A stretch of 64,000 nucleotides of DNA from Chitinophaga chungangae (GCF_017742215.1 NZ_JAGHKP010000002.1:124001-188000), one strand, 5' to 3'; positions 26,276 through 35,450 are shown, numbered from the stretch's first letter. Translations and numbers: made by a program. The notes: generated by a model from the sequence alone, not told the origin.

Positions 26276-26295
26276 AATAGACCGATCGGTCTATT
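26276..26295. promoter_or_regulatory. Candidate TetR operator 2
   Basis: AATAGACCGA followed by TCGGTCTATT forms a perfect 20-base palindrome. It lies 16 bases after the TetR stop and 15 bases before the MFS start, and shares the AGACCG/CGGTCT half-sites with the site at 25639-25652. It very likely controls the exporter. Confidence 0.8.
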
Positions 26296-26310
26296 TAAAC
26301 ACACACTGTA

Positions 26311-27540
26311 ATGAGAATTTTAAAAGAAAACCACCAGGGCTTCAGCACGACACTGGCTTTCGCGCTGATACCGCTATCGGGGTTCGCCACGGATATCTAC
26401 CTGCCTTCTCTACCGGCCATGGCCCGTGACCTGCAGATCTCCGCCGCGGAAGCGCAGCTGTCGCTGGTATTGTTTATGTTCAGCCTGGGCGTCAGCCAGG
26501 CGTTCATCGGCAGCATACTGGACAGCTTCGGCCGTTACAGGATCGGCGTTGCCGCGCTCGCCGTGTTTTCGCTCACCAGCTTCGTGATCGCGCTGGTACC
26601 GGATATACATGTTATTTACATCATGCGCGTGATCCAGGGGTTGATGATTTCGCTGGTGGTGGTGGGGAAACGCGCGTATTTCGTGGACCTGTTTTCGGGT
26701 GAAAAACTGAAACACTATATCAGCCTGTTTTCCATTATCTGGGCCTGCGCACCCATTATGGCGCCGTTTCTTGGCGGATACCTGCAAAGCCTGTTCGGCT
26801 GGCGCTCGAATTTCTATTTTCTCGGTTTTTTCTCGCTGATGTTTATGGTACTGGAACTGATCTACAGCGGCGAATCACTGAAACATCCCCATCCTTTCAA
26901 AACAAAAGCCATCACGCAGGTGTACGGCAACATGCTCAGAACGGCGGATTTCACACTGGGCGTGATCATTATCGGCATCTGTTTCGGGCAGGTGGTGATC
27001 TACAGCTTGTCAAGCCCATTCATTATCCAGCGCGTGTTCGGCCATTCGCCGGTGGTATCCGGGTACAGTTCTTTGCTGGCGGGCATTTCTGTGATGACGG
27101 GCGGCATTATCGCAAAATCGCTGATCAAATTGCCGCTGGCGCGGAAAGTGACCGCGGCGCTTACCATACAGCTCAGTCTTTCCCTGCTGATGACGCTTAC
27201 ATCGACTTTCAGCAGCAACATTTATACGCTGGTGGGTTTTACCATGGGCATCCACATTGCCGGCGGTTTTATTTTTAATATTATCTACGGTTATTGCCTG
27301 AGCCGTTTTTCGAAGAACGCGGCCACGGCCAGCGGTCTTACCGGCGGCGTGATGTACGTGGTCAGCTCCATGTTCAGCTATGGCCTCGCAAACCTGCTCG
27401 CGGTAAAAAGCCAGGCGTTGCTGGGCGCCGCCAATATAACCATGGTATTGGCCGTTATTGTTCTTTTTATCGCGTTTAACCGGTATTCGCTGGCAAGGCA
27501 GCCGCAGCCCGTGTTACGCCCCGAGCCTGCCGTTTCGTAA
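26311..27540 (+). CDS. MFS drug exporter, Bcr/CflA-like
   Basis: This 409-residue protein has twelve hydrophobic segments in two halves. The first loop holds FATDIYLPSLPAMARDL, a hallmark of the Bcr/CflA group of drug/proton antiporters (DHA1 family). FGRYRIGVAAL after helix 2 corresponds to the MFS motif A region, here as DSFGRYR. It exports toxic small molecules using the proton gradient. It starts 51 bases after the TetR stop with a perfect palindromic operator between them, so TetR-controlled expression is likely. The bicyclomycin or chloramphenicol specificity of characterised members should not be assumed. Confidence 0.9.
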   Translation: MRILKENHQGFSTTLAFALIPLSGFATDIYLPSLPAMARDLQISAAEAQLSLVLFMFSLGVSQAFIGSILDSFGRYRIGVAALAVFSLTSFVIALVPDIHVIYIMRVIQGLMISLVVVGKRAYFVDLFSGEKLKHYISLFSIIWACAPIMAPFLGGYLQSLFGWRSNFYFLGFFSLMFMVLELIYSGESLKHPHPFKTKAITQVYGNMLRTADFTLGVIIIGICFGQVVIYSLSSPFIIQRVFGHSPVVSGYSSLLAGISVMTGGIIAKSLIKLPLARKVTAALTIQLSLSLLMTLTSTFSSNIYTLVGFTMGIHIAGGFIFNIIYGYCLSRFSKNAATASGLTGGVMYVVSSMFSYGLANLLAVKSQALLGAANITMVLAVIVLFIAFNRYSLARQPQPVLRPEPAVS

Positions 27541-27590
27541 ACAACATTGGCAGTGGCACCATTTTTGGATTTTCCATTTCAAAAAAAGTC

Positions 27591-27920
27591 ATGAACAAGT
27601 TCAGCATTTCACTCATCGCAGCTGCCACGGGCATGACCATACTGCTGGGCAGTGTGGATGTCAAGGCGCAAAACAAAATCGACACCACCGCGAAAAAAGT
27701 AGGCAAAAAGATAGACACGACGGCGAAGAAGGTTGGCAACAAAGCCGCGTCTACTGCGGTGAAAGGCGTTGCTACCGTCAAAGATAAAGTGTATAAGGGA
27801 AAAGAAGCGCCAGACGGGTCGCCGGTGTACATCGACAAAAACGACCGGAAATACTACGTGGATGAAAAAGGGAAAAAGATCTTCCTGAAACCGTCCCAGA
27901 TCAGGGATAAAAAAGATTGA
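27591..27920 (+). CDS. Small secreted basic protein with internal repeat
   Basis: This 109-residue protein has a signal peptide (1-26, ending VKAQ), then two copies of a lysine-rich unit KIDTTAKKVG (about 28-37 and 39-48), followed by a basic stretch. The C-terminal part (GSPVYIDKNDRKYYVDEKG, near 80-98) resembles the short PBCV-type basic adaptor repeats, which have the pattern Y-x(2-4)-G-KYYx(3)GKK. No function is known. It stands alone, 50 bases after the MFS gene and 61 bases before the EamA gene. Its high Lys content suggests contact with anionic surfaces; this is inference. Confidence 0.65.
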   Translation: MNKFSISLIAAATGMTILLGSVDVKAQNKIDTTAKKVGKKIDTTAKKVGNKAASTAVKGVATVKDKVYKGKEAPDGSPVYIDKNDRKYYVDEKGKKIFLKPSQIRDKKD

Positions 27921-27981
27921 TGCAACCGGGTTCGGCCGGGCTTTCTTATCTTTAACAATACCATTCAACCGGTCGACCCGT

Positions 27982-28878
27982 ATGCCGAAACTCCATATTA
28001 ATGAGCACACCAAAGGGCTCATCAGCATTATATTTGTCATGCTCATCTGGGGCAGTTCTTTTACCGTTACCAAAACCGTGGTATCGGAAGTTCCTCCTTT
28101 CATATTCGCCGGCATCCGCAACCTGATCGGCTGCGCGGCTTTGCTGCCTTTTTACCTGGCACGACGGCGGAAGGCCACGCAACCGCTGCCGTATGGAAAA
28201 CTTGTATTGATGGGGCTTGCGGGCACTACCTTCTATTATTTTGTGTTCAACACCGGCATGAAATACGTATCTGCCTCCAGCGGCGCGCTGATCGAAGGGC
28301 TGGTGCCGGTGGCCATCGCTATTCCCGCTGCTTTTATCCTCAAAGAACATTTGGCCAAACGCACCATTGCGGGCATCGTGCTTTCCGTGGCCGGCGTGAT
28401 ACTCGTGGGGTTCATCGGTGCGTCTGACAAATCGGCGAACGCATTGCTGGGCAGCTCCCTGATCGTGGGGGCCGTGTTGTTGTGGAGCGCATATACGCTG
28501 CTGTCGCGGAGTGTGAAGGAATACGACACGGTGCTGGTAACCACCGTGAGCACTTTTATCGGCACCGCATTATCGCTGCCGCTGCCGGCTTACGAGATCA
28601 TCACGCAGGGCATGCCGGACATTTCGTGGAAGGCCTGGGCGGGGATGGTTTATCTCGGCGTATTTGCTTCGGCCGTAGCGTATTCGTTATACAACAGGGC
28701 GCTGGAAAATCTGCCGGCCGCGCAGGTGGGCAACTTCCTCAACCTGAACCCGGTGATCGGGGCGCTGATCGCCTTTATCTTCCTGAAAGAAAAATTGACC
28801 GCGCTGCAGCTTGCCGGCGGCATCCTGGTGCTGGCTGGCATCTGGCTCAGCAGCAAAAAAACAAAAACTAATCCCTGA
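27982..28878 (+). CDS. EamA-family (DMT) transporter
   Basis: This 298-residue protein has ten hydrophobic helices in two EamA repeats (about 12-145 and 158-290). The first begins with IIFVMLIWGSSFTVTK and the second ends with LNPVIGALIAFIFLKEKLTALQLAGGILVLAGIW, both typical of the RhaT/YdcZ-like drug/metabolite transporter superfamily. Members export amino acids or metabolites. The stop codon overlaps by 11 bases with the 3' end of the convergent glycosyltransferase gene, leaving no room for a terminator between them. Confidence 0.9.
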   Translation: MPKLHINEHTKGLISIIFVMLIWGSSFTVTKTVVSEVPPFIFAGIRNLIGCAALLPFYLARRRKATQPLPYGKLVLMGLAGTTFYYFVFNTGMKYVSASSGALIEGLVPVAIAIPAAFILKEHLAKRTIAGIVLSVAGVILVGFIGASDKSANALLGSSLIVGAVLLWSAYTLLSRSVKEYDTVLVTTVSTFIGTALSLPLPAYEIITQGMPDISWKAWAGMVYLGVFASAVAYSLYNRALENLPAAQVGNFLNLNPVIGALIAFIFLKEKLTALQLAGGILVLAGIWLSSKKTKTNP

Positions 28879-30457
28879 TACGCAGCACCCATACACTGTC
28901 CAGCTCGCGGGCGCGCGTGGCGCGGTTCACGAATTTCCCATCCAGCCGGGTAACGCGGTAGTTGGGGAATACCGCTTCGGTTTTATAAGGAACATTATTT
29001 TCTTCCAGCGAAGCCAGGCCTTCACGGCCGGTATACACCAGGCCCGAAGCGCTGTCAACCCGCTGCACGGGCGCATCGCTGTAGAATTCGAAAGAATAGG
29101 AATTGATCCTGTAAAAATTCACTTTTTCGCCGGGGAACTTTTTGTTTTTCCATCCGGCCGTGGTGGAACCGCCCTGGTACGTGACCAGTGCGGGATAAAA
29201 AAACACGTTCAGGAAAATACCCGCGCAAACGCCCGCCAGCACACTCACCCGCACCACGTCTTCCCGCTTCTTCAACCTGCTCCAAACCACCACCGCGATG
29301 GCGCTGATCACCATGTAAACCCACCAGAACGGCGGCCTGAACAGCACCGTAATAACCGCCAGCAGGATCACCACGATCAGGCTGATAACGCGTTGCGTGA
29401 TGAATATCTTTTTCGTCCCCGCCAGTTCAAACAGCCAAGCGGCCAGCAATACGCTGAAATAAGGGAACAGGATGTTCAGGTAATGCGGCAGCTGGAAACG
29501 CGACAACGAAAACACCAACAGCGTGAAAATGCCCGCGCCCAATGTGATCCATTCCACGCCGGCGCGCAACCTGCGGAAGCGCTGAAAAATCGCGGCGTAT
29601 AACAGCAGGCTCCATGGCAGGAATGCCCAAAGCAAAGTATGCAAAAAGAAAAACAGGTCGCCTTTGCCTTTGATGGGCCCGGTGTTGAAGAAACGGCCGA
29701 ACTGGCTGTCCCACAGGAAAAACCGGATGCCTGAAACGCCCTGCCGGTCGAATATCGTTTTATCCGGCCGCGCGTCGAATTGAAGATACAGGCACCAGAT
29801 CTCCGGCAGCACAAACACCGCGCTCAGTACGAGATACGCATACCAGCGCCATTGTACCAGCTGCTTCCAGTCTTTCCGCATCGCCCAGTGCAGCAGCATG
29901 CCGCTGCCGATAGGGATCAGCACGAACGGACCTTTCGTCATCATGGCCAGCCCCGTGAAAAAGGCCGCCGGCACAATATTCCAGACATTGCCCATCGCTT
30001 TCGCCAGGTACCACGATGCCGCGATCAAAAAACAGGTGAGATAAGGTTCCGCCCGCACATCGTTGCTGCTGATGATGGCGTGCAGCGCGGTGAGATACAC
30101 AAGCGCCGCGATCTGCGCCGTTCCTTCCCCATAAAAATGACGGGCAAAAAGATACGTAAACCTCGCCCCCAGCAACCAGCAAAGGAACGCGGGCAGCTTG
30201 TAGGCAAACGTGTTGACGCCAAATATTTTGAAACTAAGGGCGCCGGCCCAGAAAGGAAAATGCGGTTTGTCCAGCCAGTCTTTACCATCGGCAAAAAGGT
30301 TCACCCAATCGTTGCGCCACACGATCTGTTTGGCGATACCCGCGTACAATGCGGCATCAGGCTCCATGAGCGTGGTAAAAAGACCTGGAATAAGGGAAAG
30401 TATGATAATGCCGACGCACCACCGGAACATGGCCGTTGCGGGATAGGTTTTCATCAT
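28868..30457 (-). CDS. GT39/ArnT-like membrane glycosyltransferase
   Basis: This 529-residue protein has about twelve membrane helices and the family's acidic first periplasmic loop (EPDAALYAGIAKQIVWRNDW), followed by DKPHFPFW, as in ArnT and other GT-C (PMT) transferases. These enzymes move a sugar from a polyprenyl phosphate carrier to a lipid or protein on the periplasmic face of the inner membrane. The C-terminal soluble part (about 430-529) is smaller than the main body. It starts 4 bases after the PAP2 phosphatase stop, so the two are one operon. A role in lipid A or surface glycan modification is likely, but the acceptor is unknown. Confidence 0.85.
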   Translation of the reverse strand: MMKTYPATAMFRWCVGIIILSLIPGLFTTLMEPDAALYAGIAKQIVWRNDWVNLFADGKDWLDKPHFPFWAGALSFKIFGVNTFAYKLPAFLCWLLGARFTYLFARHFYGEGTAQIAALVYLTALHAIISSNDVRAEPYLTCFLIAASWYLAKAMGNVWNIVPAAFFTGLAMMTKGPFVLIPIGSGMLLHWAMRKDWKQLVQWRWYAYLVLSAVFVLPEIWCLYLQFDARPDKTIFDRQGVSGIRFFLWDSQFGRFFNTGPIKGKGDLFFFLHTLLWAFLPWSLLLYAAIFQRFRRLRAGVEWITLGAGIFTLLVFSLSRFQLPHYLNILFPYFSVLLAAWLFELAGTKKIFITQRVISLIVVILLAVITVLFRPPFWWVYMVISAIAVVVWSRLKKREDVVRVSVLAGVCAGIFLNVFFYPALVTYQGGSTTAGWKNKKFPGEKVNFYRINSYSFEFYSDAPVQRVDSASGLVYTGREGLASLEENNVPYKTEAVFPNYRVTRLDGKFVNRATRARELDSVWVLRIRD

Positions 30458-30461
30458 GTCT

Positions 30462-31073
30462 CTAAGTTAAGGCATCCAGCTGACGGTTGGGCCTGATAAG
30501 CCGGAAGCCCGACTGGTTCCACCAGATAAAAAGCCGTGACACGGCCCAGCCCACGAGGAAGCCGTAGATGGCGCCGCCCAGGATGTCCAGCGGGTAATGT
30601 TTGCCTACGTAAACCTGCGCGTAGCCTATCAATAACGCCCACACCCATACCCACCACCATTTGCGGATGCCGATGGAGCGCAGGCTCAGGAACCAGAAGG
30701 CCGCGAGCGCGAAATGATTGGAAGCATGAGAAGAAGGGAAACCGTAACGCCCGCCGCATTCGATCAGGTTGCGCAAATGCGCCTGCAGGTCTTCGTTAAA
30801 ACAGGGCCGCAGCCGCTGGAACAGCGGCTTCAGAATGCTGGCGCTGCCGTAATCCGCAATGGCAAAGGTGATCAGCGTACAAACGAGAAATATCAGCGCT
30901 TTGTTTTTCCGGTAACGGATAATGTATATGAGCACAAAAGCGTACAAAGGCACCCATGTAAGCGCATTGCGCATCAGCAACATCAGCGTGTCGAGAAATT
31001 CGTGCGCGCCGGCGTTATGGATACTGATGAATAAGGATTCATCAAGCTGTTGCATCCAGTCTTTCCAATTCAT
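30462..31073 (-). CDS. PAP2-family phosphatase (lipid phosphatase)
   Basis: This 203-residue membrane protein carries the three acid-phosphatase motifs: KPLFQRLRP (K-x6-RP), PSSHASNHFA and YVGKHYPLD. The catalytic histidines are in the second and third motifs. In the third motif the usual S-R before the histidine is replaced by A-Q, a deviation at a phosphate-contacting residue. PAP2 enzymes in this setting remove phosphate from lipid A or from undecaprenyl pyrophosphate in the periplasm. The gene is directly followed by a GT39-like transferase on the same strand. The pairing suggests dephosphorylation then glycosylation of one envelope lipid, which is inferred. Confidence 0.88.
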   Translation of the reverse strand: MNWKDWMQQLDESLFISIHNAGAHEFLDTLMLLMRNALTWVPLYAFVLIYIIRYRKNKALIFLVCTLITFAIADYGSASILKPLFQRLRPCFNEDLQAHLRNLIECGGRYGFPSSHASNHFALAAFWFLSLRSIGIRKWWWVWVWALLIGYAQVYVGKHYPLDILGGAIYGFLVGWAVSRLFIWWNQSGFRLIRPNRQLDALT

Positions 31074-31302
31074 GTGCGAAATTTCTTGAAAGTATGTTTC
31101 CTTATTGTTACGGGATCATGATGAAATCATTTCCTTTCGGCGGTAAACAGTTCCGGGTTTTTCGGCTGTGGGTCAATCCATCATGTTTCGAATCGGACAA
31201 CTATTGTACCAAAACCGAACATATTATAAATCACAATAACCTGTAAACTACTCTTACAAATGCATGTGTTACTCTGGCATTGTTCTGGCGGCCTTCGGAA
31301 CT

Positions 31303-33690
31303 ATGATAAAGAACTACCTCAAGATCGCCTGGAGAAACCTCCGGAAGAACAAAATGTTCTCGCTGATCAATATCGCGGGCTTGTCTACCGGCATGGCCGT
31401 GGCGCTGCTGATCGGCTTGTGGATATGGGATGAAGTCACATTCAGCAAACAGCATGCAAACTACGATCGCATTGTGCAGGTCATGCAGCATCAGACCTTC
31501 AACAACGAAAAAAATTCGCAGAACGCCATGCCTTATTTGATGGGCGAAAAGCTCCGGGAAGAATACGGCGGCGATTTCAAATATGTGGTGATGGCCGGCT
31601 GGACGTACGAGCACGTACTGGCTTACAACGGGAAATCTCTCCTCAAAACGGGGAATCACTTCGAGCAGGCCTTCCCCGAAATGATCACCCTCAATATGCT
31701 CAAAGGCTCCCGCAACGGCCTGCGGGACGCCAATTCCATTCTCCTCTCCGCCAGCACGGCCAAAGCCATCTTCGGCGATGCGGACCCGATGGACAAGATC
31801 GTGCGGCTGGACGACCAGTCGGACGTAAAGGTGACCGGCGTGTATGAAGACCTGGCCTACAACTCCGCTTTCCGCGATCTTAAGTTCATCGCGCCCTGGC
31901 AGTTGTACCTCAATACTTCTCCCTGGATCAAAGAACTGGAAAATCCCTGGCGCTCCAACTTCACGCAGACCTATGCGCAGCTGGCAGACAATGCGGACCT
32001 GGCAACGGTTTCCGCGAAAATAAAAGACATCAGGCTGCGGAACGTACGGCCGGCGGAAAGGGTACAGAAACCCGAAGTGTTCCTGCACCCGATGAGCAAA
32101 TGGCATCTTTATGCCGACTGGAAAGACGGGGTCAATACGGGCGGGAGAATCCAGTTCGTATGGCTGTTTGGCATTATCGGCGTGTTTGTGCTGTTGCTGG
32201 CCTGTATTAATTTTATGAACCTGAGCACCGCGCGGTCTGAAAAACGCGCGAAGGAAGTAGGCATCCGTAAGGCGGTCGGTTCCGTACGCGGGCAGCTGGT
32301 GGCGCAGTTTTACAGCGAATCATTGATGCTGGCCGGAATCGGTTTCGTATTGTCGTTATTGTTAGTACAGGTCGCATTGCCGCTGTTCAACGAAGTGGCC
32401 GATAAAAAGGTAAGCCTTCCGCTGACCAATCCAGTGTTCTGGACGCTGGGCCTCAGTTTCACGTTTATCACCGGTTTGCTGGCGGGCAGTTACCCGGCCC
32501 TGTACCTTTCTTCGTTCCAGCCGGTGAAAGTGCTGAAAGGCACGTTCCGCGCGGGCCGCTTTGCGGCGATGCCGAGAAAGGTGCTGGTGGTGCTGCAATT
32601 CGCCATTTCGGTAGTGCTCATCATCGGCACGATCGTCGTGTTCCGGCAGATACGCCATGCGCAGGACAGGCCTATCGCGTACGATCAACAGGGCCTGCTG
32701 CACATCCCGCTTACCACGCTCACCCAGCTTGCAAAATTCGACCTGATCAGTAAAGACATGACCGATGCGGGCGCCATTACCTCCGCATCGCTTTCCAACA
32801 GCGGGACGGCAGGCATCAATGAGGTCAACAACGGTTTCACCTGGCCGGGCATGCAGCCGGATGCGCAGGGAAACTTTGCGCAGGTAGACGTTTCATATGA
32901 TTTCGGGAAAACGGTGAAATGGGAACTGGTGGCAGGCCGCGATTTTTCCCGCGACTTCGCATCCGATTCCAGCGCGATGATACTGAACGAAACCGCCGTG
33001 AAATTCATGGGGCTGAAAGATCCTGTCGGTACGGTGATCGGGAAAGACGGTAAATTTTCCTACACCGTGATCGGCGTGGTGAAAGATATGGTGATGCAAT
33101 CGCCCTACCAACCCGTATTCCGCACGATCTTCACATTCAACCCCGGCAACGGCTCCGTGATCAATGCACGGCTGAACCCGGCCAAACCGGTGGGCGAATC
33201 GCTGGCGAAGATCGAAGCGGTGTTCAAAAAATATAACCCGAACGCTCCTTTCGAATACAAATTCGTAGATGATATTTACGCCGCCAAGTTCGACAACGAA
33301 CAACGTATCGGCAAGCTGGCGGGCTTTTTTGCGGTGCTCGCGATCTTTATCAGCTGCCTCGGCCTGTTCGGCATGGCGTCTTTTATGGCGGAGCAAAGAG
33401 TGAAAGAGATCGGCGTGCGCAAGGTACTGGGCGCTTCGGTGTTCGCTTTGTGGCGGCTGATGTCGAAAGATTTTGTGATACTGGTGGCTATCGCGCTGGT
33501 GATCGCCGTGCCGGCGGGGTATTTTTTCATGCGGAACTGGCTGCTGCGGTACGACTATCACACTGAAATTTCCGGCTGGGTGGTTGCGGCAACCTGCATT
33601 GGCGCGCTGGGCATTACGCTGCTCACGGTGAGCTTGCAAAGCATCCGGGCGGCCACCATGAACCCTGTGAAAAGTTTGCGCTCGGAATAA
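31303..33690 (+). CDS. MacB/FtsX-type ABC transporter permease, orphan
   Basis: The ATG at 31303 gives 795 residues beginning MIKNYLKIAWRNLRKNK, the standard start of this family; the ATG at 31264 would add 13 unrelated residues. A first membrane helix (about 20-42) is followed by a large periplasmic MacB-PCD-like domain, an FtsX unit (about 280-400), a second periplasmic domain and a second FtsX unit (about 665-790), ending in the VKSLRSE tail. Such two-FtsX permeases of about 800 residues are abundant in Bacteroidota and often lack an adjacent ATPase, as here. They probably act in mechanotransmission or peptide/lipid export with an ATPase encoded elsewhere. Confidence 0.9.
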   Translation: MIKNYLKIAWRNLRKNKMFSLINIAGLSTGMAVALLIGLWIWDEVTFSKQHANYDRIVQVMQHQTFNNEKNSQNAMPYLMGEKLREEYGGDFKYVVMAGWTYEHVLAYNGKSLLKTGNHFEQAFPEMITLNMLKGSRNGLRDANSILLSASTAKAIFGDADPMDKIVRLDDQSDVKVTGVYEDLAYNSAFRDLKFIAPWQLYLNTSPWIKELENPWRSNFTQTYAQLADNADLATVSAKIKDIRLRNVRPAERVQKPEVFLHPMSKWHLYADWKDGVNTGGRIQFVWLFGIIGVFVLLLACINFMNLSTARSEKRAKEVGIRKAVGSVRGQLVAQFYSESLMLAGIGFVLSLLLVQVALPLFNEVADKKVSLPLTNPVFWTLGLSFTFITGLLAGSYPALYLSSFQPVKVLKGTFRAGRFAAMPRKVLVVLQFAISVVLIIGTIVVFRQIRHAQDRPIAYDQQGLLHIPLTTLTQLAKFDLISKDMTDAGAITSASLSNSGTAGINEVNNGFTWPGMQPDAQGNFAQVDVSYDFGKTVKWELVAGRDFSRDFASDSSAMILNETAVKFMGLKDPVGTVIGKDGKFSYTVIGVVKDMVMQSPYQPVFRTIFTFNPGNGSVINARLNPAKPVGESLAKIEAVFKKYNPNAPFEYKFVDDIYAAKFDNEQRIGKLAGFFAVLAIFISCLGLFGMASFMAEQRVKEIGVRKVLGASVFALWRLMSKDFVILVAIALVIAVPAGYFFMRNWLLRYDYHTEISGWVVAATCIGALGITLLTVSLQSIRAATMNPVKSLRSE

Positions 33691-33712
33691 TTTTTTTCCT
33701 TCCCTGATAACG

Positions 33713-33740
33713 AAGGGGTTGTTCGAAAGAGCAGCCCTTT
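33713..33740. terminator. Intrinsic terminator with GAAA tetraloop
   Basis: AAGGGGTTGTTC (33713-33724) pairs with GAGCAGCCCTTT (33729-33740) around a GAAA loop, giving a 12-bp stem with three G-U pairs. TTTATTTT follows on the plus strand. It lies between the convergent permease and YdeI-like genes. Confidence 0.85.
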
Positions 33741-33741
33741 T

Positions 33742-34317
33742 TTATTTTGCGCGGATGTTCTTCGCCGCCTTTTCCACCGTTTCTTCGATCCGCTTCAGCC
33801 TTGTTTCCGGGCGTTTGGCCAGCGCGATCCATGAAAAGATCAGCCGTTTGGTGGAAGGCGGGAACGCTTCGAAATATTGTTTTGCGGGTTTGTTTTTGGC
33901 CAACCGTTTTTTAAGATCGGGCGGCAATATATAATCTTCCGCTTCGGCCAGTACGTTCCAGGTGCCGGTTTGTTTTGCCAGGTCGATCATGTCCTGGCCG
34001 CGTTTCGTCATCTGGCCCTGTTCCGTCATTTTTACCACGCGCTCGCGGTTGGATTTGCTCCAGCTGCCTGCGGCCTTGCGCGGCGAAAACCGGATGTAGC
34101 GAGATTCTTCGTCGCGGCGGTTGGCCTGCCCGTCTATCCATCCGAAACATAGCGCCTGTTCAACGGCTTCTTCATATCCCACTCCTTTTTTTCCGCTGCC
34201 TTTCCGGTAAAAGACGAGGTGTACGGCGGTTTCTTTTTCGCCGTTTTTGCTGAGCCAGTTGCGCCATTCCTTTACGGACCTGGCGTAAAATGCGGGAACG
34301 CCTTTGAATATTTCCAT
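33742..34317 (-). CDS. YdeI/OmpD-associated family protein
   Basis: From the ATG at 34317 this is a 191-residue protein; the frame is open further upstream, but that part overlaps the neighbouring gene and is not plausible. It shows the family's segments FYRKGSGKKGVGYEEAVEQALCFGWIDG and, further on, RYIRFSPRKAAGSWSKSN, and a C-terminal KRLIFSWIALAKRPETRLKRI. YdeI-type proteins have been linked to stress and antimicrobial-peptide resistance in some bacteria, but the biochemical role is unclear. It is a soluble protein without a signal peptide and stands alone here. Confidence 0.88.
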   Translation of the reverse strand: MEIFKGVPAFYARSVKEWRNWLSKNGEKETAVHLVFYRKGSGKKGVGYEEAVEQALCFGWIDGQANRRDEESRYIRFSPRKAAGSWSKSNRERVVKMTEQGQMTKRGQDMIDLAKQTGTWNVLAEAEDYILPPDLKKRLAKNKPAKQYFEAFPPSTKRLIFSWIALAKRPETRLKRIEETVEKAAKNIRAK

Positions 34318-34373
34318 GTTTCGCCTGTTTTGAACAAAAGTAAAACAGCGGCCTGACAGCCTTATGTCAGCAG

Positions 34374-35450
34374 TTAAACGGCCGATTCGCGCAATATGGC
34401 CAGCAGTTCCGGAGACAAAGCCCCGAAGATGGAAACGCCCGCCGCGCCGTTTGTAATGGCCAGCCGGATGCCTTCGCGGATATCGGCTTCGTTGCCTTTG
34501 AAATCGGGCAGGAAAAGGCCCGCATACAGCGGGAATTTGCCCTTCAGCGCCTGTACGCCTTCCGCCACCGCGTCGCCGATCCACTTAACGCCTTCGCTGT
34601 AAAACCCGTGGTAGATCATGGGACAAACAGCGTCCAGCGGCCAGTTCACCCAATCCTGCCGCACGATCCTTTTTGCGATCTCGGGCGTGGGGAACACTGC
34701 GGCGGTGACCGGTTTTTTATGACTGTGAGCCACGCCCGCCATATTGCTCACCACGTTCGTGATGCTGTCGTATCGAAACTTGCGCCACGACGGGCTTTGA
34801 TCGGGATGCGCCATCGTGAGCGGGTCTGTGCTGTATTGCTGCCGGTATTTTTCGCGGCAGGTTTTGCAATAACAAAAATCATATTCCGGCAATTCGCTGC
34901 TTTGATCGATGCCGTATTTCGCCCAAAGATTCACCGGCAAGATCACGTCCACGAAGCGGATGTAATCGAGGTGAAGACCGTCCACATAACTTTTTGAAAG
35001 GATCTGTTCGGCCTGGTTTTTCAGGTAATCCACCACGCCGGGTTTGTTCGGGCACACGAAGCGGTAATAATCCACATACGGCGGTTTCTCCGCGCAGCTT
35101 TCCCCTTTCCGGTTCTCCGAAAAAAATTCGGGATGCTCCGCCAGCAATTTTTTATCCGGCCGGTTCATCGTCCAGAACCAGCGATGGGCGGCAATTCCCG
35201 CGTCTTTTGCGGCTTTGAAGTGCAGCTCGCTGTCTTCTTCGAAATAGATCACGCCAATGCCCGCTTCTTTGTACGAAGCGTAACGCTGCTTCAGATCGGC
35301 AGCCGTGTCTTTATGATTGGGATTGATCCAGACGCGGTGCTGCACTTTGGCGGCCGGCCTAAGCACGCCGGCGGCTTTCGACGCAATGCCGGGCTCTATC
35401 ATGGCGAGGCTTCCCAGCCCGAGGGATTTGATGAAGTTTCTTTTATTCAT
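34374..35450 (-). CDS. GHL10-like TIM-barrel protein, exported
   Basis: The ATG at 35450 gives 358 residues that begin MNKRNFIKSLGLGSLAM, a Tat-like export signal (KR rather than RR). The body is a TIM-barrel of the glycosyl-hydrolase-like type: KVQHRVWINPNHKD, GIGVIYFEEDSE, and the marked LHLDYIRF strand with acidic residues that could be catalytic. These agree with the putative glycosidase family GHL10 (DUF187-like). No activity is established for the family. Its start overlaps the stop of the CBM9-like gene by 8 bases, so the two are translationally coupled. It is part of a carbohydrate cluster with the downstream SusCD pair. Confidence 0.75.
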   Translation of the reverse strand: MNKRNFIKSLGLGSLAMIEPGIASKAAGVLRPAAKVQHRVWINPNHKDTAADLKQRYASYKEAGIGVIYFEEDSELHFKAAKDAGIAAHRWFWTMNRPDKKLLAEHPEFFSENRKGESCAEKPPYVDYYRFVCPNKPGVVDYLKNQAEQILSKSYVDGLHLDYIRFVDVILPVNLWAKYGIDQSSELPEYDFCYCKTCREKYRQQYSTDPLTMAHPDQSPSWRKFRYDSITNVVSNMAGVAHSHKKPVTAAVFPTPEIAKRIVRQDWVNWPLDAVCPMIYHGFYSEGVKWIGDAVAEGVQALKGKFPLYAGLFLPDFKGNEADIREGIRLAITNGAAGVSIFGALSPELLAILRESAV

